Positions 26,939 through 38,094 of a DNA stretch of 64,000 nucleotides are shown one piece after another. Source of the DNA: Pseudomonas spelaei (GTDB lineage: Bacteria; Pseudomonadota; Gammaproteobacteria; Pseudomonadales; Pseudomonadaceae); contig NZ_WNNK01000004.1 of assembly GCF_009724245.1 (NCBI RefSeq), positions 1 to 64,000 of the forward strand, written 5' to 3'. Each line of letters begins with the position of its first letter. Within the stretch, counting starts at the first letter, position 1. Under the pieces are notes generated by a model. That model was not told where the DNA came from, made no database searches, and was given only the letters and a program-made list of their open reading frames with translations. Position numbers and translations under genes: made by a program.

Positions 26939-27178
26939 TCAGTCGTTGTTCTTCTGATAAACAATGGCCTTGGTGCCATTTTCACAGGTGCCGACGACCA
27001 TAGCGCTATCGTGCTTGTCGGCTTCTTCCTTGCTGACGACTTCCAGGGTGTAGGACGGAACGGCATTGGCCTGAATCTTGACTTCGATCTCCTTACGGAG
27101 CTCTTCACAGTCTTTTGGCGCGGCCAGGGCCGAAGTCGCCAGTGCACCGCAGATAATCGCCAAGGCAAAACGTTTCAT
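26939..27178 (-). CDS. DUF1161 periplasmic protein, copy 1
   Basis: The 79-residue protein has a signal peptide (MKRFALAIICGALATSALA) and the DUF1161 body: CEEL, then EI..KI.A..VP.Y.LEVV, a GTC and GTKAIVY. Two cysteines in the mature part could form a disulfide. A second copy lies at 28999. Function unknown. Confidence 0.87.
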   Translation of the reverse strand: MKRFALAIICGALATSALAAPKDCEELRKEIEVKIQANAVPSYTLEVVSKEEADKHDSAMVVGTCENGTKAIVYQKNND

Positions 27179-27254
27179 GAGTGAAGCTCCCTAAATGCAT
27201 CGCGCACGAGTGTGCGCTCACGCTGCAGTCATCTATTCGACCACATTTGCACAG

Positions 27255-27280
27255 GCAGGAGCGAGCCTGCTCGCTCCTGC
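27255..27280. terminator. Perfect 11-bp-stem hairpin
   Basis: GCAGGAGCGAG-CCTG-CTCGCTCCTGC lies just after the osmC stop codon (minus strand) and upstream of the DUF1161 gene. It is of the same family as the palindromes at 21154 and 33691. Confidence 0.6.
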
Positions 27281-27292
27281 AAGGGGCTTGGA

Positions 27293-27724
27293 TCAACTAA
27301 CCAGGGTGCCATCCAACGTGATCCTGGCATTCAACACCTTGGACACCGGGCATCCTTCCTTGGCCTTCTTGCTCAGCTCATCGAACTGCGCCTGGCTGGC
27401 GCCGGGGATTTTCGCCTTGAGGGTCAGGTGCACGGCGGTGATCGCAAAACCGCCATCCACCTGGTCCAGGGTGACTTCGGCCTGGGTGTCGATGCTGTCA
27501 GCCTTGAGCCCGGCATCCCCAAGAATCATGGAAAAGGCCATGGAGAAACACCCCGCATGGGCAGCGCCGATCAGCTCTTCGGGGTTGGTGCCCTTGCCGC
27601 CTTCGAAACGGGCCTTGAAGCCGTAGGGCGCGTCGCGCAGCACACCGGTTTCCGTGGAAATCGAACCGATGCCGGTTTTCAGATCACCTTCCCAATGAGC
27701 CGATGCTTTTTTCTTGATACTCAT
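27293..27724 (-). CDS. osmC: OsmC-family peroxiredoxin
   Basis: This 143-residue protein reduces organic hydroperoxides with two redox cysteines, seen in HAGCFSMAFS and KEGCPVSKV. The N-terminal SIKKKASAHWEGDLKTGIG matches OsmC rather than Ohr. It is probably stress/stationary-phase induced, though I see no definite promoter. Confidence 0.93.
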   Translation of the reverse strand: MSIKKKASAHWEGDLKTGIGSISTETGVLRDAPYGFKARFEGGKGTNPEELIGAAHAGCFSMAFSMILGDAGLKADSIDTQAEVTLDQVDGGFAITAVHLTLKAKIPGASQAQFDELSKKAKEGCPVSKVLNARITLDGTLVS

Positions 27725-27939
27725 AGCTGTCTCCTCAACTGTGGTTTTGCGTCTATAAGGATTCTGAGGATAGAAGCTCTGGCAAAGTTCACCCTATAGG
27801 ACAAAGCCATCCACCGCGTAGGCAATTTCGTGGCCCGCTATTGAATCTCGGGTATATGCCCTCATTGCATAGAACATGCACATGAAGCGGCAGGTTTTGG
27901 TTCGTCAAAAAGCCTGCGCACCCTTGGAGAAGCAGGCTT

Positions 27940-28941
27940 ATGAAACCGCTGTCCGACGTGAAGTTCTCGACCCTCGACCTGGTGCCCGTGCGGGCCAACG
28001 GCAGTCCAGCGCAATCACTGCGCAATTCCCTGGACCTGGCCCAACATGTGGAAAAGTTCGGCTACAACCGTTTCTGGGTAGCCGAACACCACAACATGGA
28101 CGGTATCGCCAGCTCGGCGACCTCGGTGTTGTTGGGCTACCTGGCCGGCGGTACCTCGACCATTCGGGTCGGCTCCGGGGGGGTGATGCTGCCCAACCAC
28201 GCGCCACTGGTGATCGCCGAACAGTTCGGCACCCTGGAAAGTCTCTACCCGGGCCGAATCGACCTGGGCCTGGGCCGCGCGCCCGGCTCCGACCAGATGA
28301 CCGCCCGCGCCCTGCGCCGCGAACGCTCCGGCAGCGCCGATGACTTCCCGGAAGATGTAGCCGAACTGATGGCCTACCTGGGCCCACGCACCCCGGACCA
28401 ACGGGTGATCGCCGTACCGGGCACCGGCACCAACGTGCCCGTGTGGCTATTGGGTTCGAGCCTGTTCAGCGCGCAACTGGCAGGGGAACGCGGCTTGCCT
28501 TACGCCTTCGCCTCGCATTTCGCACCGCGCCTGATGCACGAGGCGATTCGCGTCTACCGCAACCACTTCAAACCTTCGGCGGTGCTGTACAAACCTTACG
28601 TGATGCTCGGCATCCCGCTGGTAGCCGCCGACACTGATGAACAGGCCGACTACCTGGCCACCTCGGTTTACCAGCGAATCCTCGCCTTGATGCGTGGGCA
28701 AAGCCTGGTACAGCGTCCACCGGTGAAAACCATGGATGGCCTGTGGCTGCCCCATGAGAAAGACGCCGTAGGCAGCTTCCTCGGACTGGCGATGGTCGGT
28801 AGCCCGGCGAAGATTCGCGCCAAGCTGGAAGTGTTGGTGGAGCAAACCGGCGCCGATGAACTGATCTTCACCTGCGACTTGTACGAGCACGCTGATCGGA
28901 TTCACTCCTACGAGCTGCTATCGCAGGTGATGAAGGGTTAA
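27940..28941 (+). CDS. LLM-class flavin-dependent oxidoreductase
   Basis: This 333-residue protein is a luciferase-like monooxygenase of the MsnO8/YhbW type. Recognisable stretches are the N-terminal [28 protein letters not shown] and [13 protein letters not shown], which line the flavin pocket in this family. The substrate is unknown. It is monocistronic, with a strong terminator 14 bases after the stop. Confidence 0.88.
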   Translation: MKPLSDVKFSTLDLVPVRANGSPAQSLRNSLDLAQHVEKFGYNRFWVAEHHNMDGIASSATSVLLGYLAGGTSTIRVGSGGVMLPNHAPLVIAEQFGTLESLYPGRIDLGLGRAPGSDQMTARALRRERSGSADDFPEDVAELMAYLGPRTPDQRVIAVPGTGTNVPVWLLGSSLFSAQLAGERGLPYAFASHFAPRLMHEAIRVYRNHFKPSAVLYKPYVMLGIPLVAADTDEQADYLATSVYQRILALMRGQSLVQRPPVKTMDGLWLPHEKDAVGSFLGLAMVGSPAKIRAKLEVLVEQTGADELIFTCDLYEHADRIHSYELLSQVMKG

Positions 28942-28954
28942 ACGCGAGGCATAA

Positions 28955-28981
28955 AAAACCGACGCACTTGCGTCGGTTTTT
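28955..28981 (+). terminator. Rho-independent terminator after the LLM gene
   Basis: AAAACCGACGCA-CTT-TGCGTCGGTTTT-type hairpin with a T-run, located between convergent genes; it can act in both directions. Confidence 0.85.
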
Positions 28982-28998
28982 ACGTCTGAAACACGGGA

Positions 28999-29229
28999 TC
29001 ACCCGCGCTTGTAGACGATTTCCTTGGTGCCACCGTCGCAGCGACCGACTACCGTGCCGCCAGCAGAAGCGCCTTTGTCGACAATTTCTAGCGAATAATG
29101 CGGAACGCCTTTGGCATCGATTTTCGCTGCAATTTCGCTTTTCAGCTCTTCACACGGCTTGGCCGCCAGGGCTGTGCCCGCCCCCAACAAACCTACCGCC
29201 AAACCTGTTACCAAAAAGAAGTTTTTCAT
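28999..29229 (-). CDS. DUF1161 periplasmic protein, copy 2
   Basis: This 76-residue paralogue of the gene at 26939 has a signal peptide ending GTALA and the shared pattern CEELK.EI..KI.AKGVP.YSLE.V, VVG.C and GTKEIVY. The two copies flank osmC and the LLM gene. Function unknown. Confidence 0.87.
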   Translation of the reverse strand: MKNFFLVTGLAVGLLGAGTALAAKPCEELKSEIAAKIDAKGVPHYSLEIVDKGASAGGTVVGRCDGGTKEIVYKRG

Positions 29230-29345
29230 CCGTTACTTTCCTTGCGCTGGTTGAAAAGAGCGCACCGACACATGGCGCGTCGGTCCCCCTAAGGTTGTAG
29301 CGCAGCTTATGGCAATCGGCCAGCGCGCAAGTTCAACCCACGCAA

Positions 29346-29561
29346 TCAACTATTGGCAATACGGAAGCCCACCTTGAGGGTGACCTGGAAATGCGCCGCC
29401 TTGCCATCCTTGATATGCCCACGGGTTTCGGTCACCTCAAACCACTCAAGATGCTTGATGCTCTTGCTGGCTTCGGCCAGGGCATTGTTGATGGCGTCTT
29501 CGATGCTGGTAGGGGACGAGCCCACCAATTCGACTTTCTTGTAGGTGTGATGATCAGACAT
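29346..29561 (-). CDS. Dodecin family flavin-binding protein
   Basis: The 71-residue length and sequence fit dodecin, which forms hollow dodecamers that store or buffer flavins. The characteristic parts are [34 protein letters not shown] and the closing [11 protein letters not shown] strand. AAAGGAG precedes the ATG. Confidence 0.92.
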   Translation of the reverse strand: MSDHHTYKKVELVGSSPTSIEDAINNALAEASKSIKHLEWFEVTETRGHIKDGKAAHFQVTLKVGFRIANS

Positions 29562-29717
29562 GGCCGTTTCTCCTTTAGTCGTTAATCAAGCCTAGCAGTG
29601 ATTCTTCGTACTGCTTCTGGCGGCCCTTCCCACTCGAAAGTTCAGATTTACTGCACTTTCTGAAACCGCCGGAGTCGGAATCAACACACGCCACTCAATC
29701 ACTCCAGGAGAGCCCAC

Positions 29718-30044
29718 ATGGCCAACACCTCGTTGCGTAAAGCGTCATTGGAAAGCATGGAAGCCGAGATTTCGAGCCTGCTCAAATCCCTTGAGAGCCT
29801 CAAGGACGATGCGTCGGACGAGTCGCGCAAAACCTTGAAGGCCCTGAAAAGCAACGCCGAGAATGCCCTCAAGCATTCACGTCACCTGATCAGCGACGCC
29901 TACGAAGAAAGCAAAGTCAAAATCCGTGAAACCGGTGCTGCCACTCGGGACTACGCCCAGGAACACCCATGGACTACTGCCGGTGTCGCCATCGGCGCGC
30001 TGGGCCTGCTGGCCGCTTACCTGCTGTGCAAACGCGGCGACTAA
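29718..30044 (+). CDS. DUF883 (ElaB/YqjD-type) membrane-anchored protein
   Basis: This 108-residue protein has a long amphipathic helical region and a C-terminal membrane helix ([19 protein letters not shown]). In E. coli such proteins are tail-anchored and bind ribosomes in stationary phase; the same role here is inference. Its 3' end overlaps the convergent trpI stop by 4 bases. Confidence 0.88.
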   Translation: MANTSLRKASLESMEAEISSLLKSLESLKDDASDESRKTLKALKSNAENALKHSRHLISDAYEESKVKIRETGAATRDYAQEHPWTTAGVAIGALGLLAAYLLCKRGD

Positions 30045-30937
30045 ACGTCCTGGCGCGCCAGTTCAGCCTTGAGCCAGTGCGCCAGTTGCCGAGCGCGCCC
30101 ATCTGCGGCGCGCTTGGGTAGCCACAACGCCAGTTGCGCCGGGGTTTCACTGAACCCCCACGGCGCAACCAGGCGCCCCGCCCGCAAGTCTTCCGCCACC
30201 AGCGGCTCAGGGGCAATCGCCACCCCCAGGCCGGCCACGGCGGCTTCCAGCAAATAATACAAATGCTCGAAACCCTGCCCATATCTCAACGCGCCGGAAT
30301 CGATCCCGTGGTGGTGCGCCCAACTGGGCCAGGCTTGCGGACGCGAGGTGGTGTGCAACAGGGATTCGCCCAGCAGCACCTCGGCAGAAGCCTGGCGCAG
30401 ACGCTCGTAATGAACAAAGCGCGGGCTCATTACCGGACCGATACGCTCACTGGCCAATTCGTAGACCTGCATGTCAGCGGGCCATGGCGGTTCGGCAAAC
30501 ACCAGCAGCGCGTCCAGCCCAGGGCGTCGGGGGTCAAGATCGCCTTCACCCGCCGAGAGGTGCAGGCGCAAGTCCGGCAACTCGGCGTTCAAACGCCCCA
30601 ATCGGGGTATGAACCACCGGGCCAGCAAACTTCCTGAACAACCCAGTACAAACGGCGCATCCGCACTGCTTTGCGTGAGTTCTGCGCAGACATCCCTCAA
30701 GCGCTCAAACGCCTCAAAACTGGCGTCCCGCAACCTGATGCCCGCATCTGTGAGTTTAAGGCCGCGCCCATCCTTGACGAACAGACTGACACCCAAGTGT
30801 TCTTCCAGCACTTTCAACTGTCGACTGACTGCACCATGGGTCACATGTAACTGCTCAGCAGCCTGGCTTACGCTATTAAGTCGGGCAGTGGCCTCGAACG
30901 CGCGCAGGGCATTGAGGGGCGGAAGGTCTCGATTCAT
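30041..30937 (-). CDS. trpI: LysR-type regulator TrpI
   Basis: TrpI activates the trpBA operon with indoleglycerol phosphate as inducer. The 298-residue protein has an N-terminal winged helix-turn-helix ([32 protein letters not shown] region) and a LysR effector domain. The ATG at 30937 was chosen for the standard N terminus [14 protein letters not shown]. It is divergent from trpB, with 115 bases between them, the arrangement known in fluorescent pseudomonads. Confidence 0.94.
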   Translation of the reverse strand: MNRDLPPLNALRAFEATARLNSVSQAAEQLHVTHGAVSRQLKVLEEHLGVSLFVKDGRGLKLTDAGIRLRDASFEAFERLRDVCAELTQSSADAPFVLGCSGSLLARWFIPRLGRLNAELPDLRLHLSAGEGDLDPRRPGLDALLVFAEPPWPADMQVYELASERIGPVMSPRFVHYERLRQASAEVLLGESLLHTTSRPQAWPSWAHHHGIDSGALRYGQGFEHLYYLLEAAVAGLGVAIAPEPLVAEDLRAGRLVAPWGFSETPAQLALWLPKRAADGRARQLAHWLKAELARQDV

Positions 30938-32293
<1,356 letters not shown>

Positions 32294-32294
<1 letters not shown>

Positions 32295-33103
32295 TGAGCC
32301 GCCTGCAAACGCGTTTTGCGCAACTGAAAGAACAAAACCGCGCCGCCCTGGTGACCTTCGTCACCGCCGGCGACCCGGGTTATGACACCTCGCTGGCGAT
32401 CCTCAAGGGCCTGCCGGCGGCCGGTGCCGACGTGATCGAGTTGGGCATGCCCTTCACCGACCCGATGGCCGACGGCCCGGCCATTCAACTGGCCAACATC
32501 CGTGCGCTGACCGCTAAGCAGAACCTGGCGAAAACCCTGCAGATGGTCCGTGAGTTCCGCAAGGACAACAGCGACACACCGCTGGTGCTGATGGGCTACT
32601 TCAACCCGATTCACATGTACGGCGTGCCGCGTTTCATCAGCGATGCCAAGGAAGCAGGCGTTGACGGCCTGATCGTGGTCGATATGCCACCCGAACATAA
32701 CGGCGAGCTGTGCGACCCGGCCCAGGCCGCCGGTATCGACTTTATCCGCCTGACGACACCCACCACCGACGATGTGCGTCTGCCGACCGTACTCAATGGC
32801 AGCTCCGGCTTTGTGTACTACGTGTCGGTTGCCGGTGTGACCGGTGCTGGCGCCGCTACCCTGGAGCACGTTGAAGAAGCCGTCGCTCGTTTGCGCCGCC
32901 ATACCGACCTGCCCATCAGCATCGGTTTTGGTATCCGCACCCCGGAGCAGGCCGCAGCCATCGCGCGCCTGGCGGACGGTGTGGTGGTGGGCTCGGCGTT
33001 GATCGATCACATCGCCAATGCCAGTAACGATCAGCAGGCAATCGATGGCGTCTTGAGCCTGTGTGCCGCGCTGTCGGAAGGTGTCCGCAGTGCTCGCAAG
33101 TAA
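32294..33103 (+). CDS. trpA: Tryptophan synthase alpha chain
   Basis: This TIM-barrel enzyme splits indoleglycerol phosphate and channels indole to TrpB. The 269-residue protein has the catalytic glutamate and aspartate in [18 protein letters not shown] and the phosphate-binding GFGIRTPEQ. It overlaps trpB by one base and ends with a strong terminator 75 bases downstream. Confidence 0.97.
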
Positions 33104-33178
33104 GCGGCTTGTAGCAAGAGGTAAAGTTCCTGATACAGAGGAATCATGCCGCTGAATCACGGCCTAACCAGCAAGACC

Positions 33179-33214
33179 AAGGGATTTCGAACCTCGTTCG
33201 AAATCCCTTTTTTA
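33179..33214 (+). terminator. Rho-independent terminator of trpBA
   Basis: AAGGGATTTCGAA-CCTCG-TTCGAAATCCCTT followed by a T-run. Confidence 0.85.
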
Positions 33215-33238
33215 TTCGTACCGTGAGGAAGCCCCACG

Positions 33239-33682
33239 ATGAAGATGCCCAAACGTTTGATTGCCGGTGTAGGCGTGCTGATGCTCGGTGCCTGCGCCCT
33301 GGTGCAAGCAGCACCACCTGACCAGCGCGGCGGACCTGATCGCGGAGGCCCCCAAGGCCAATCTCAACAACGGGGCAATGATAATCGCGGCCCCCAAGAC
33401 AATCGCCGGGGTGGTCCACCTCAAGACTTCGGCCCGGTGCGTCAAGTCATCCGTGACAACCACAATGACTTCCGCCGTGGCGCGCCACCGCCGCCCGGTA
33501 TCCGCTTGGTCAGAGGCCAACCACTGCCCCGTAACTACTACGGTGAGCGCCTGGACAATCGTGCCCTGGCGCATCTGCCGCAATACCCTGGCTACGAATG
33601 GCGCCGCTCAGGTGGGGATATCGTGTTGATCGCGATTGGCACCAGCATCGTCTATCAGATTCTGGACGGCGCGCTGTACTAG
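33239..33682 (+). CDS. RcnB/CigR-family periplasmic protein
   Basis: This 147-residue protein has a signal peptide and a low-complexity Arg/Gly/Pro/Gln-rich stretch (residues about 25-60), followed by the RcnB-type C-terminal domain (RNYYGERLDNRALAHLP, GDIVLIAIGTSIVYQIL). Relatives are described as nickel/cobalt homeostasis RcnB or the anti-virulence regulator CigR. Its role here is unknown. GAGGAAG precedes the ATG. Confidence 0.82.
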   Translation: MKMPKRLIAGVGVLMLGACALVQAAPPDQRGGPDRGGPQGQSQQRGNDNRGPQDNRRGGPPQDFGPVRQVIRDNHNDFRRGAPPPPGIRLVRGQPLPRNYYGERLDNRALAHLPQYPGYEWRRSGGDIVLIAIGTSIVYQILDGALY

Positions 33683-33690
33683 CCACTCCC

Positions 33691-33718
33691 TGTAGGAGCG
33701 AGCAAGCTCGCTCCTACA
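33691..33718. terminator. Perfect 13-bp-arm hairpin between convergent genes
   Basis: TGTAGGAGCGAGC-AA-GCTCGCTCCTACA follows the RcnB-like gene and overlaps the last bases of the MFS gene. It is the third AGGAGCGAG-type palindrome in the window. Confidence 0.65.
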
Positions 33719-35024
33719 GTTCGATACGCTCGACCTTGCCCACCAGCAACACGTAGGACAATGCCCCGAGCAACGCCAGCACTGCGATATACGTGATCGC
33801 CGGCGCAAACGAATCCCCTGTGGCCAGAAAGCCAATCACAATCGGCGTGGTGATCGCCGACAGATTGCCGATGAAATTGAACACGCCCCCCGTCAGCCCC
33901 AACAACCGCGCGGGCGCCAGTGTCGACACCAGCGACCAGGTAATCGACGCCAGGCCATTGCCAAAGAATGCTACTGCGAGGAAGGCAATCACCCAGGCCG
34001 TTGAATCAACATAGTTGGCGCCGATGATCGCTGTGGAAATCAGTAACCCACCAATGATCGGCAGTTTTCGGGCAAATCCCACGGAAGCGCCCCGACGAAT
34101 CAACCAATCGGAAAACAGCCCGGAACACAGCACACCGATAAACGCTGCCAGGAAGGGCAGGGACGCCAACAGGCCGGACTTGATGAAGTCCATGCCACGA
34201 TATTTCACCAGGTAGGTGGGGAACCATGTCAGGAAGAACCACAACGTCGAGTTCAGGCAGAACTGCCCCAAATAGATTCCCCAGAGTTTGCGCTTGCTCA
34301 GCACGATGCCCAGGTCGACCCAACTGAACGGTTCCTTGCGCTTGGCCGTTTGCGAAGACAGGTCCACCAACCCGCCGCCCGCACGAATCAGTTCGATTTC
34401 CGCAGCGTTGACGCCCTTGAAGTCCCGGGGCTCGCGGTAGACGGCATACCAGATCACCGCCCAGAGGATGCCAACAGCACCGGTGCTGATAAACACCATG
34501 TGCCAGCCATAGTGATGTTGCAGCCAGGCCAGCACCGGTGTCAGAAACGCCAGGCCAACGAACTGCCCGGAGGTGTAGAAACCAATGGCCGTGGCCCGTT
34601 CACGCTCGGGAAACCAGGTAGTGACTACGCGACTGTTGATGGGATACGCCGGAGCCTCCAGGGCTCCAACGGCCATGCGTAGGACGAACAACGCGATGAA
34701 GCTGGCGGCAAAACCGAGCATCACCGTCGCCACCGACCACAGCAGCAAGGCAGCGGTGTAGAGAATGCGCGGCGGCACCCGGTCCACCAGCCAGCCACCG
34801 GGGATTTGCATGGCGGCGTAGGTCCAGCCGAAGGCAGAGAAGATCAAGCCCACATGCACTGGGTCGATGCCCAGATCGCTGGTCAGGGCCGGGGCGGCAA
34901 TCGACAGGTTGCTGCGGTCCAGGTAGTTGATCACCACGGTGATGAACAGCAGGACCATGATGAAATAGCGCTTTCGGCTGGGCGTGACCAGCTTCGCCTG
35001 CCCTGTGAAGGATTCAGGTTGCAT
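33714..35024 (-). CDS. MFS transporter, probable D-galactonate permease
   Basis: This 436-residue major facilitator has about 12 membrane helices and the anion:cation symporter signature region (YLDRSNLSIAAPAL near residue 35, GWLVDRVPPRILYTA near 75). Its position downstream of dgoK-dgoA-dgoD suggests D-galactonate import (DgoT-like); hexuronate/glucarate transporters of the same family are alternatives. A REPIN lies between it and dgoD, so it may be transcribed less than the enzymes. Confidence 0.85.
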   Translation of the reverse strand: MQPESFTGQAKLVTPSRKRYFIMVLLFITVVINYLDRSNLSIAAPALTSDLGIDPVHVGLIFSAFGWTYAAMQIPGGWLVDRVPPRILYTAALLLWSVATVMLGFAASFIALFVLRMAVGALEAPAYPINSRVVTTWFPERERATAIGFYTSGQFVGLAFLTPVLAWLQHHYGWHMVFISTGAVGILWAVIWYAVYREPRDFKGVNAAEIELIRAGGGLVDLSSQTAKRKEPFSWVDLGIVLSKRKLWGIYLGQFCLNSTLWFFLTWFPTYLVKYRGMDFIKSGLLASLPFLAAFIGVLCSGLFSDWLIRRGASVGFARKLPIIGGLLISTAIIGANYVDSTAWVIAFLAVAFFGNGLASITWSLVSTLAPARLLGLTGGVFNFIGNLSAITTPIVIGFLATGDSFAPAITYIAVLALLGALSYVLLVGKVERIEL

Positions 35025-35084
35025 GGGGAGTGCCTCTTCTTATGGTTATTGAGGACAGGTCTTACTGAAGAAACCGGATCAAAG

Positions 35085-35173
35085 GTGGGAGCTGGCTTGC
35101 CTGTGATGGCGGTGGTCCAACCAAGGCTGATGCTGCATGTGCCACCGCTATCGCAGGCAAGCCAGCTCCCACA
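35085..35173. repeat. REPIN between dgoD and the MFS gene
   Basis: Inverted GAGCTGGCTTGCCTG REP cores lie inside the predicted dgo operon. Confidence 0.82.
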
Positions 35174-35207
35174 CTGACCGCGTTTATTCAGAGAGTCAGT
35201 GGTGTTC

Positions 35208-36356
35208 TTACCACTCCGCAAAACTCCCATCGGCATGGCGCCAGATCGGGTTGCGCCAGCGGTGGCCGATGGCAGCACGCTCGATCACGTACTCCTCGTT
35301 GATCTCAATGCCCAGGCCCGGCCCGTTGGGAATTTTCACGAAGCCTTGGTCGTAATCGAAAACCCCCGGATCGCGAACGTAGTCCAGCAGGTCGTTGCTC
35401 TCGTTGTAATGGATGCCCAGGCTCTGCTCCTGGATGAACGCGTTGTAGCAAACCGCGTCCAGTTGCAGGCACGCCGCCAGGGCAATCGGGCCCAGCGGAC
35501 AGTGCAACGCCAGGGCCACATCGTAGGCTTCGGCCATGTTGGCAATCTTGCGGGTTTCAGTGATACCACCGGCGTGGGACGCGTCGGGCTGGATGATGTC
35601 GACATAGCCTTCGCTGAGCACACGCTTGAAATCCCAGCGGGAGAACAGCCGTTCGCCGAGGGCAATCGGGGTGCTGGTCAAGGGCGCCAGTTCTTTCAGC
35701 GCTTCGTAGTTTTCGCTGAGCACCGGCTCTTCGATAAACATCAATTTGTAAGGGTCCAGCTCCTTCATCAGCACCTTGGCCATGGGCTTGTGCACCCGGC
35801 CATGGAAGTCCACACCGATACCGACGTTCGGGCCCACCGCATCGCGTACGGCGGCCACGTTGGCCAGAGCCAGGTCGACTTTTTCGAAACTGTCGAGAAA
35901 TTGCAGCTCTTCGGTGCCGTTCATTTTCACGGCAGTAAAACCGCGGGCGACAGCTTCTTTAGCGGCACGAGCGGTGTCTGCCGGACGGTCGCCGCCGATC
36001 CAGGAATAGACGCGGATCTTGTCCCGCACCTGACCACCCAGCAAGTCACTGACCGACACACCGAGGGCCTTGCCCTTGATATCCCACAGCGCCTGGTCGA
36101 TGCCGGCCAACGCACTCATGTGAATCGCGCCGCCACGGTAGAAGCCACCGCGATAGAGCACGGTCCAGATGTCTTCGATGTTGCGTGGGTCTTTGCCGAT
36201 CAAGTAGTCGGAAAGCTCTTCCACAGCGGCGGCCACGGTATGGGCGCGGCCCTCGACCACGGGTTCGCCCCAACCGGTCACGCCCTGGTCGGTTTCGACC
36301 TTGAGGAAGCACCAGCGCGGCGGGACGATGAAGGTCGTCAGTTTGGTGATTTTCAT
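35208..36356 (-). CDS. dgoD: D-galactonate dehydratase
   Basis: This enolase-superfamily enzyme dehydrates D-galactonate to 2-keto-3-deoxygalactonate. The 382-residue protein shows metal ligands in [17 protein letters not shown] and ALGERLF, and a catalytic histidine in [10 protein letters not shown]. Length and N terminus ([19 protein letters not shown]) match DgoD. It lies between dgoA and the transporter. Confidence 0.95.
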   Translation of the reverse strand: MKITKLTTFIVPPRWCFLKVETDQGVTGWGEPVVEGRAHTVAAAVEELSDYLIGKDPRNIEDIWTVLYRGGFYRGGAIHMSALAGIDQALWDIKGKALGVSVSDLLGGQVRDKIRVYSWIGGDRPADTARAAKEAVARGFTAVKMNGTEELQFLDSFEKVDLALANVAAVRDAVGPNVGIGVDFHGRVHKPMAKVLMKELDPYKLMFIEEPVLSENYEALKELAPLTSTPIALGERLFSRWDFKRVLSEGYVDIIQPDASHAGGITETRKIANMAEAYDVALALHCPLGPIALAACLQLDAVCYNAFIQEQSLGIHYNESNDLLDYVRDPGVFDYDQGFVKIPNGPGLGIEINEEYVIERAAIGHRWRNPIWRHADGSFAEW

Positions 36357-36389
36357 CTTCTTATCGCTCTTGTAGAGGGAGAAAGGTAA

Positions 36390-37010
36390 TCAGCCCAAGG
36401 CGTTCCAGGCCGCGATGTAGGCTTGGGCGCGGCTCGCCACTTGATCTTCGGTCATGCCCGGCTTGAATAACCCGGAGCCCAGGCCAAAACCTTTGACGCC
36501 CGCGTCGAAAAACACCTGCATGTTCTCTGGCGTAATCCCGCCCACCGGCAGCAACACCGTGCCGGCCGGCAATACCGCGAGCCAGGCCTTGACCACCGCC
36601 GGGCCCATTTGCTCGGCGGGGAACAGCTTCAACACATCGGCGCCTTCGGCCAACGCAGCGAAGGCTTCAGTGGGCGTGGCGACTCCGGGCGAGAGGTACA
36701 GGCCCGCCGCTTTGGCCGCCCGCAACACCTTGGCATCGCTGTGGGGCATGACGATCACTTGGCCGCCGGCGGCTTTCACCTGCGTCACCTGTTCGGGTGT
36801 CAGCACGGTGCCGGCACCGATCAGGCAATCGGCCGGCAAGGTATCGCGCAGGGTGCGAATGCTGGTGTACGGATCCGGTGAGTTAAGTGGCACTTCGATC
36901 ACCCGAAAACCAGCCTGGTACAGCACCTGGCCGATGCCCGCTGCCTCTTCAGGACGCACGCCCCGCAGGATCGCAATCAAACCGTTGTGTGTCAGTGCTT
37001 GCTTGAGCAT
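36390..37010 (-). CDS. dgoA: 2-dehydro-3-deoxy-6-phosphogalactonate aldolase
   Basis: This class I aldolase splits KDPGal to pyruvate and glyceraldehyde 3-phosphate. The 206-residue protein has the Schiff-base lysine in DVLKLFPAEQMG and the conserved LIGAGTVLTPEQV. It lies 9 bases downstream of dgoK, which makes its substrate. Confidence 0.95.
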   Translation of the reverse strand: MLKQALTHNGLIAILRGVRPEEAAGIGQVLYQAGFRVIEVPLNSPDPYTSIRTLRDTLPADCLIGAGTVLTPEQVTQVKAAGGQVIVMPHSDAKVLRAAKAAGLYLSPGVATPTEAFAALAEGADVLKLFPAEQMGPAVVKAWLAVLPAGTVLLPVGGITPENMQVFFDAGVKGFGLGSGLFKPGMTEDQVASRAQAYIAAWNALG

Positions 37011-37019
37011 GTCGGGCCT

Positions 37020-37991
37020 CTAGTCAGGTTGAACGGATGCAGGAACCAGCCCGGCGGCCGCCGCCAGCTGCCACAAACCGCGCTCGGTGGCCTCTTGTGC
37101 GAGAGTCACGTGGGAGAAGCCGCAGAGTGCCAGCGCACGTTGGTAGCGGGTGCACAGTTGAGTGTTGCCCACTAGAACGATGTCGGGCTGCGGGTCGCTA
37201 TTGAGTGCCAACAGTTCATGACCGATGAGCAATCCGGACAAATAGTCCGCTTGCTCATCGCCCGCCAGCTCACCGGTCAGCCCCAGCGTGCGGGCGCTGA
37301 ACAACGTCGATAGCGGCCCGCGTTGGCCGTCCGTCGACAACGCGACCTGCACGCCCCGATCAAATGCCTCGGCCTGGAACTGCGCGGACGGTTGCTGGGT
37401 ACGTCCCAGAATGCTGTGCTGGCTGAGCACGGCGAACAGCTCGCCGGTCATGAAGGTGTCGAAATGGGTGATACAGCCTTCCACCACCTCGACCCATTTT
37501 GAATGGCTGCCCGGCAGGCCAATCAACCGTCGGTGGGTCAGGTCCAGCGGCAGACTTTGCAACACACCGAGGACTTGGGTTTCCTCGCCGCGCATCACGT
37601 TAGGCAAGCCGCCGCGCTGGATCACACCGGGCACGATATGCACATCCACGCCCCGCAGACTGCGCACAACGTGCAATGCCTGGCCGAGGGTGGCGACATC
37701 GGCCGGGGTGTCGCGATAAACCGCTTCACTCCAGCCCTGCGCACTGCCGACCATGCCGCAGGCGATGACAGGGAGCGTGGGCTGCTCATCCAGCCAATCA
37801 CCGCAGGCGGCGTCAAACGCCAACTCAAAGCCATCGCAACAGAGAACGCCGGCGATAACCCGCGCCTCGGTGGGCAGGTGCATGATCCCCGACGCCAATG
37901 CGCGTCGTTCGAGGACGACGCCTGCGGGGCCGAGCTTATAAGCACGAAGGGAACTGGTTCCCCAATCGAGCGCGATCAATTGCGCCTGCAT
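37020..37991 (-). CDS. dgoK: 2-dehydro-3-deoxygalactonokinase
   Basis: This kinase phosphorylates 2-keto-3-deoxygalactonate at O6 with ATP. The 323-residue protein has the N-terminal ATP-binding LIALDWGTSSLRAY and the GSHSKWVEV segment typical of DgoK. It is the first gene of the dgo operon, followed by dgoA, dgoD and the transporter. No regulator gene adjoins it. Confidence 0.94.
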   Translation of the reverse strand: MQAQLIALDWGTSSLRAYKLGPAGVVLERRALASGIMHLPTEARVIAGVLCCDGFELAFDAACGDWLDEQPTLPVIACGMVGSAQGWSEAVYRDTPADVATLGQALHVVRSLRGVDVHIVPGVIQRGGLPNVMRGEETQVLGVLQSLPLDLTHRRLIGLPGSHSKWVEVVEGCITHFDTFMTGELFAVLSQHSILGRTQQPSAQFQAEAFDRGVQVALSTDGQRGPLSTLFSARTLGLTGELAGDEQADYLSGLLIGHELLALNSDPQPDIVLVGNTQLCTRYQRALALCGFSHVTLAQEATERGLWQLAAAAGLVPASVQPD

Positions 37992-38025
37992 CGCTTCACC
38001 TGAAGTGTTCTGAGCGGATGAGGCG

Positions 38026-38055
38026 AATATAAACCCAAGACCGGCAAAGTCTCAA
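38026..38055 (-). promoter_or_regulatory. Candidate dgo operon promoter
   Basis: On the minus strand TTGAGA (38055-38050) and TATATT (38031-38026) are separated by 18 bases, a plausible sigma-70 promoter ending 34 bases before the dgoK start codon. Confidence 0.5.
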
Positions 38056-38079
38056 TATATAAATATCAGTCCCATATAT
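38048..38079. repeat. Direct repeats over the dgo promoter, operator candidate
   Basis: AGTCTCAATATAT (38048) and AGTCCCATATAT (38068) recur exactly 20 bases apart, about two helical turns. The first overlaps the candidate -35. They are plausible binding sites for an unlinked sugar-acid regulator. Confidence 0.45.
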
Positions 38080-38094
38080 AGGGAATGCAAATCA

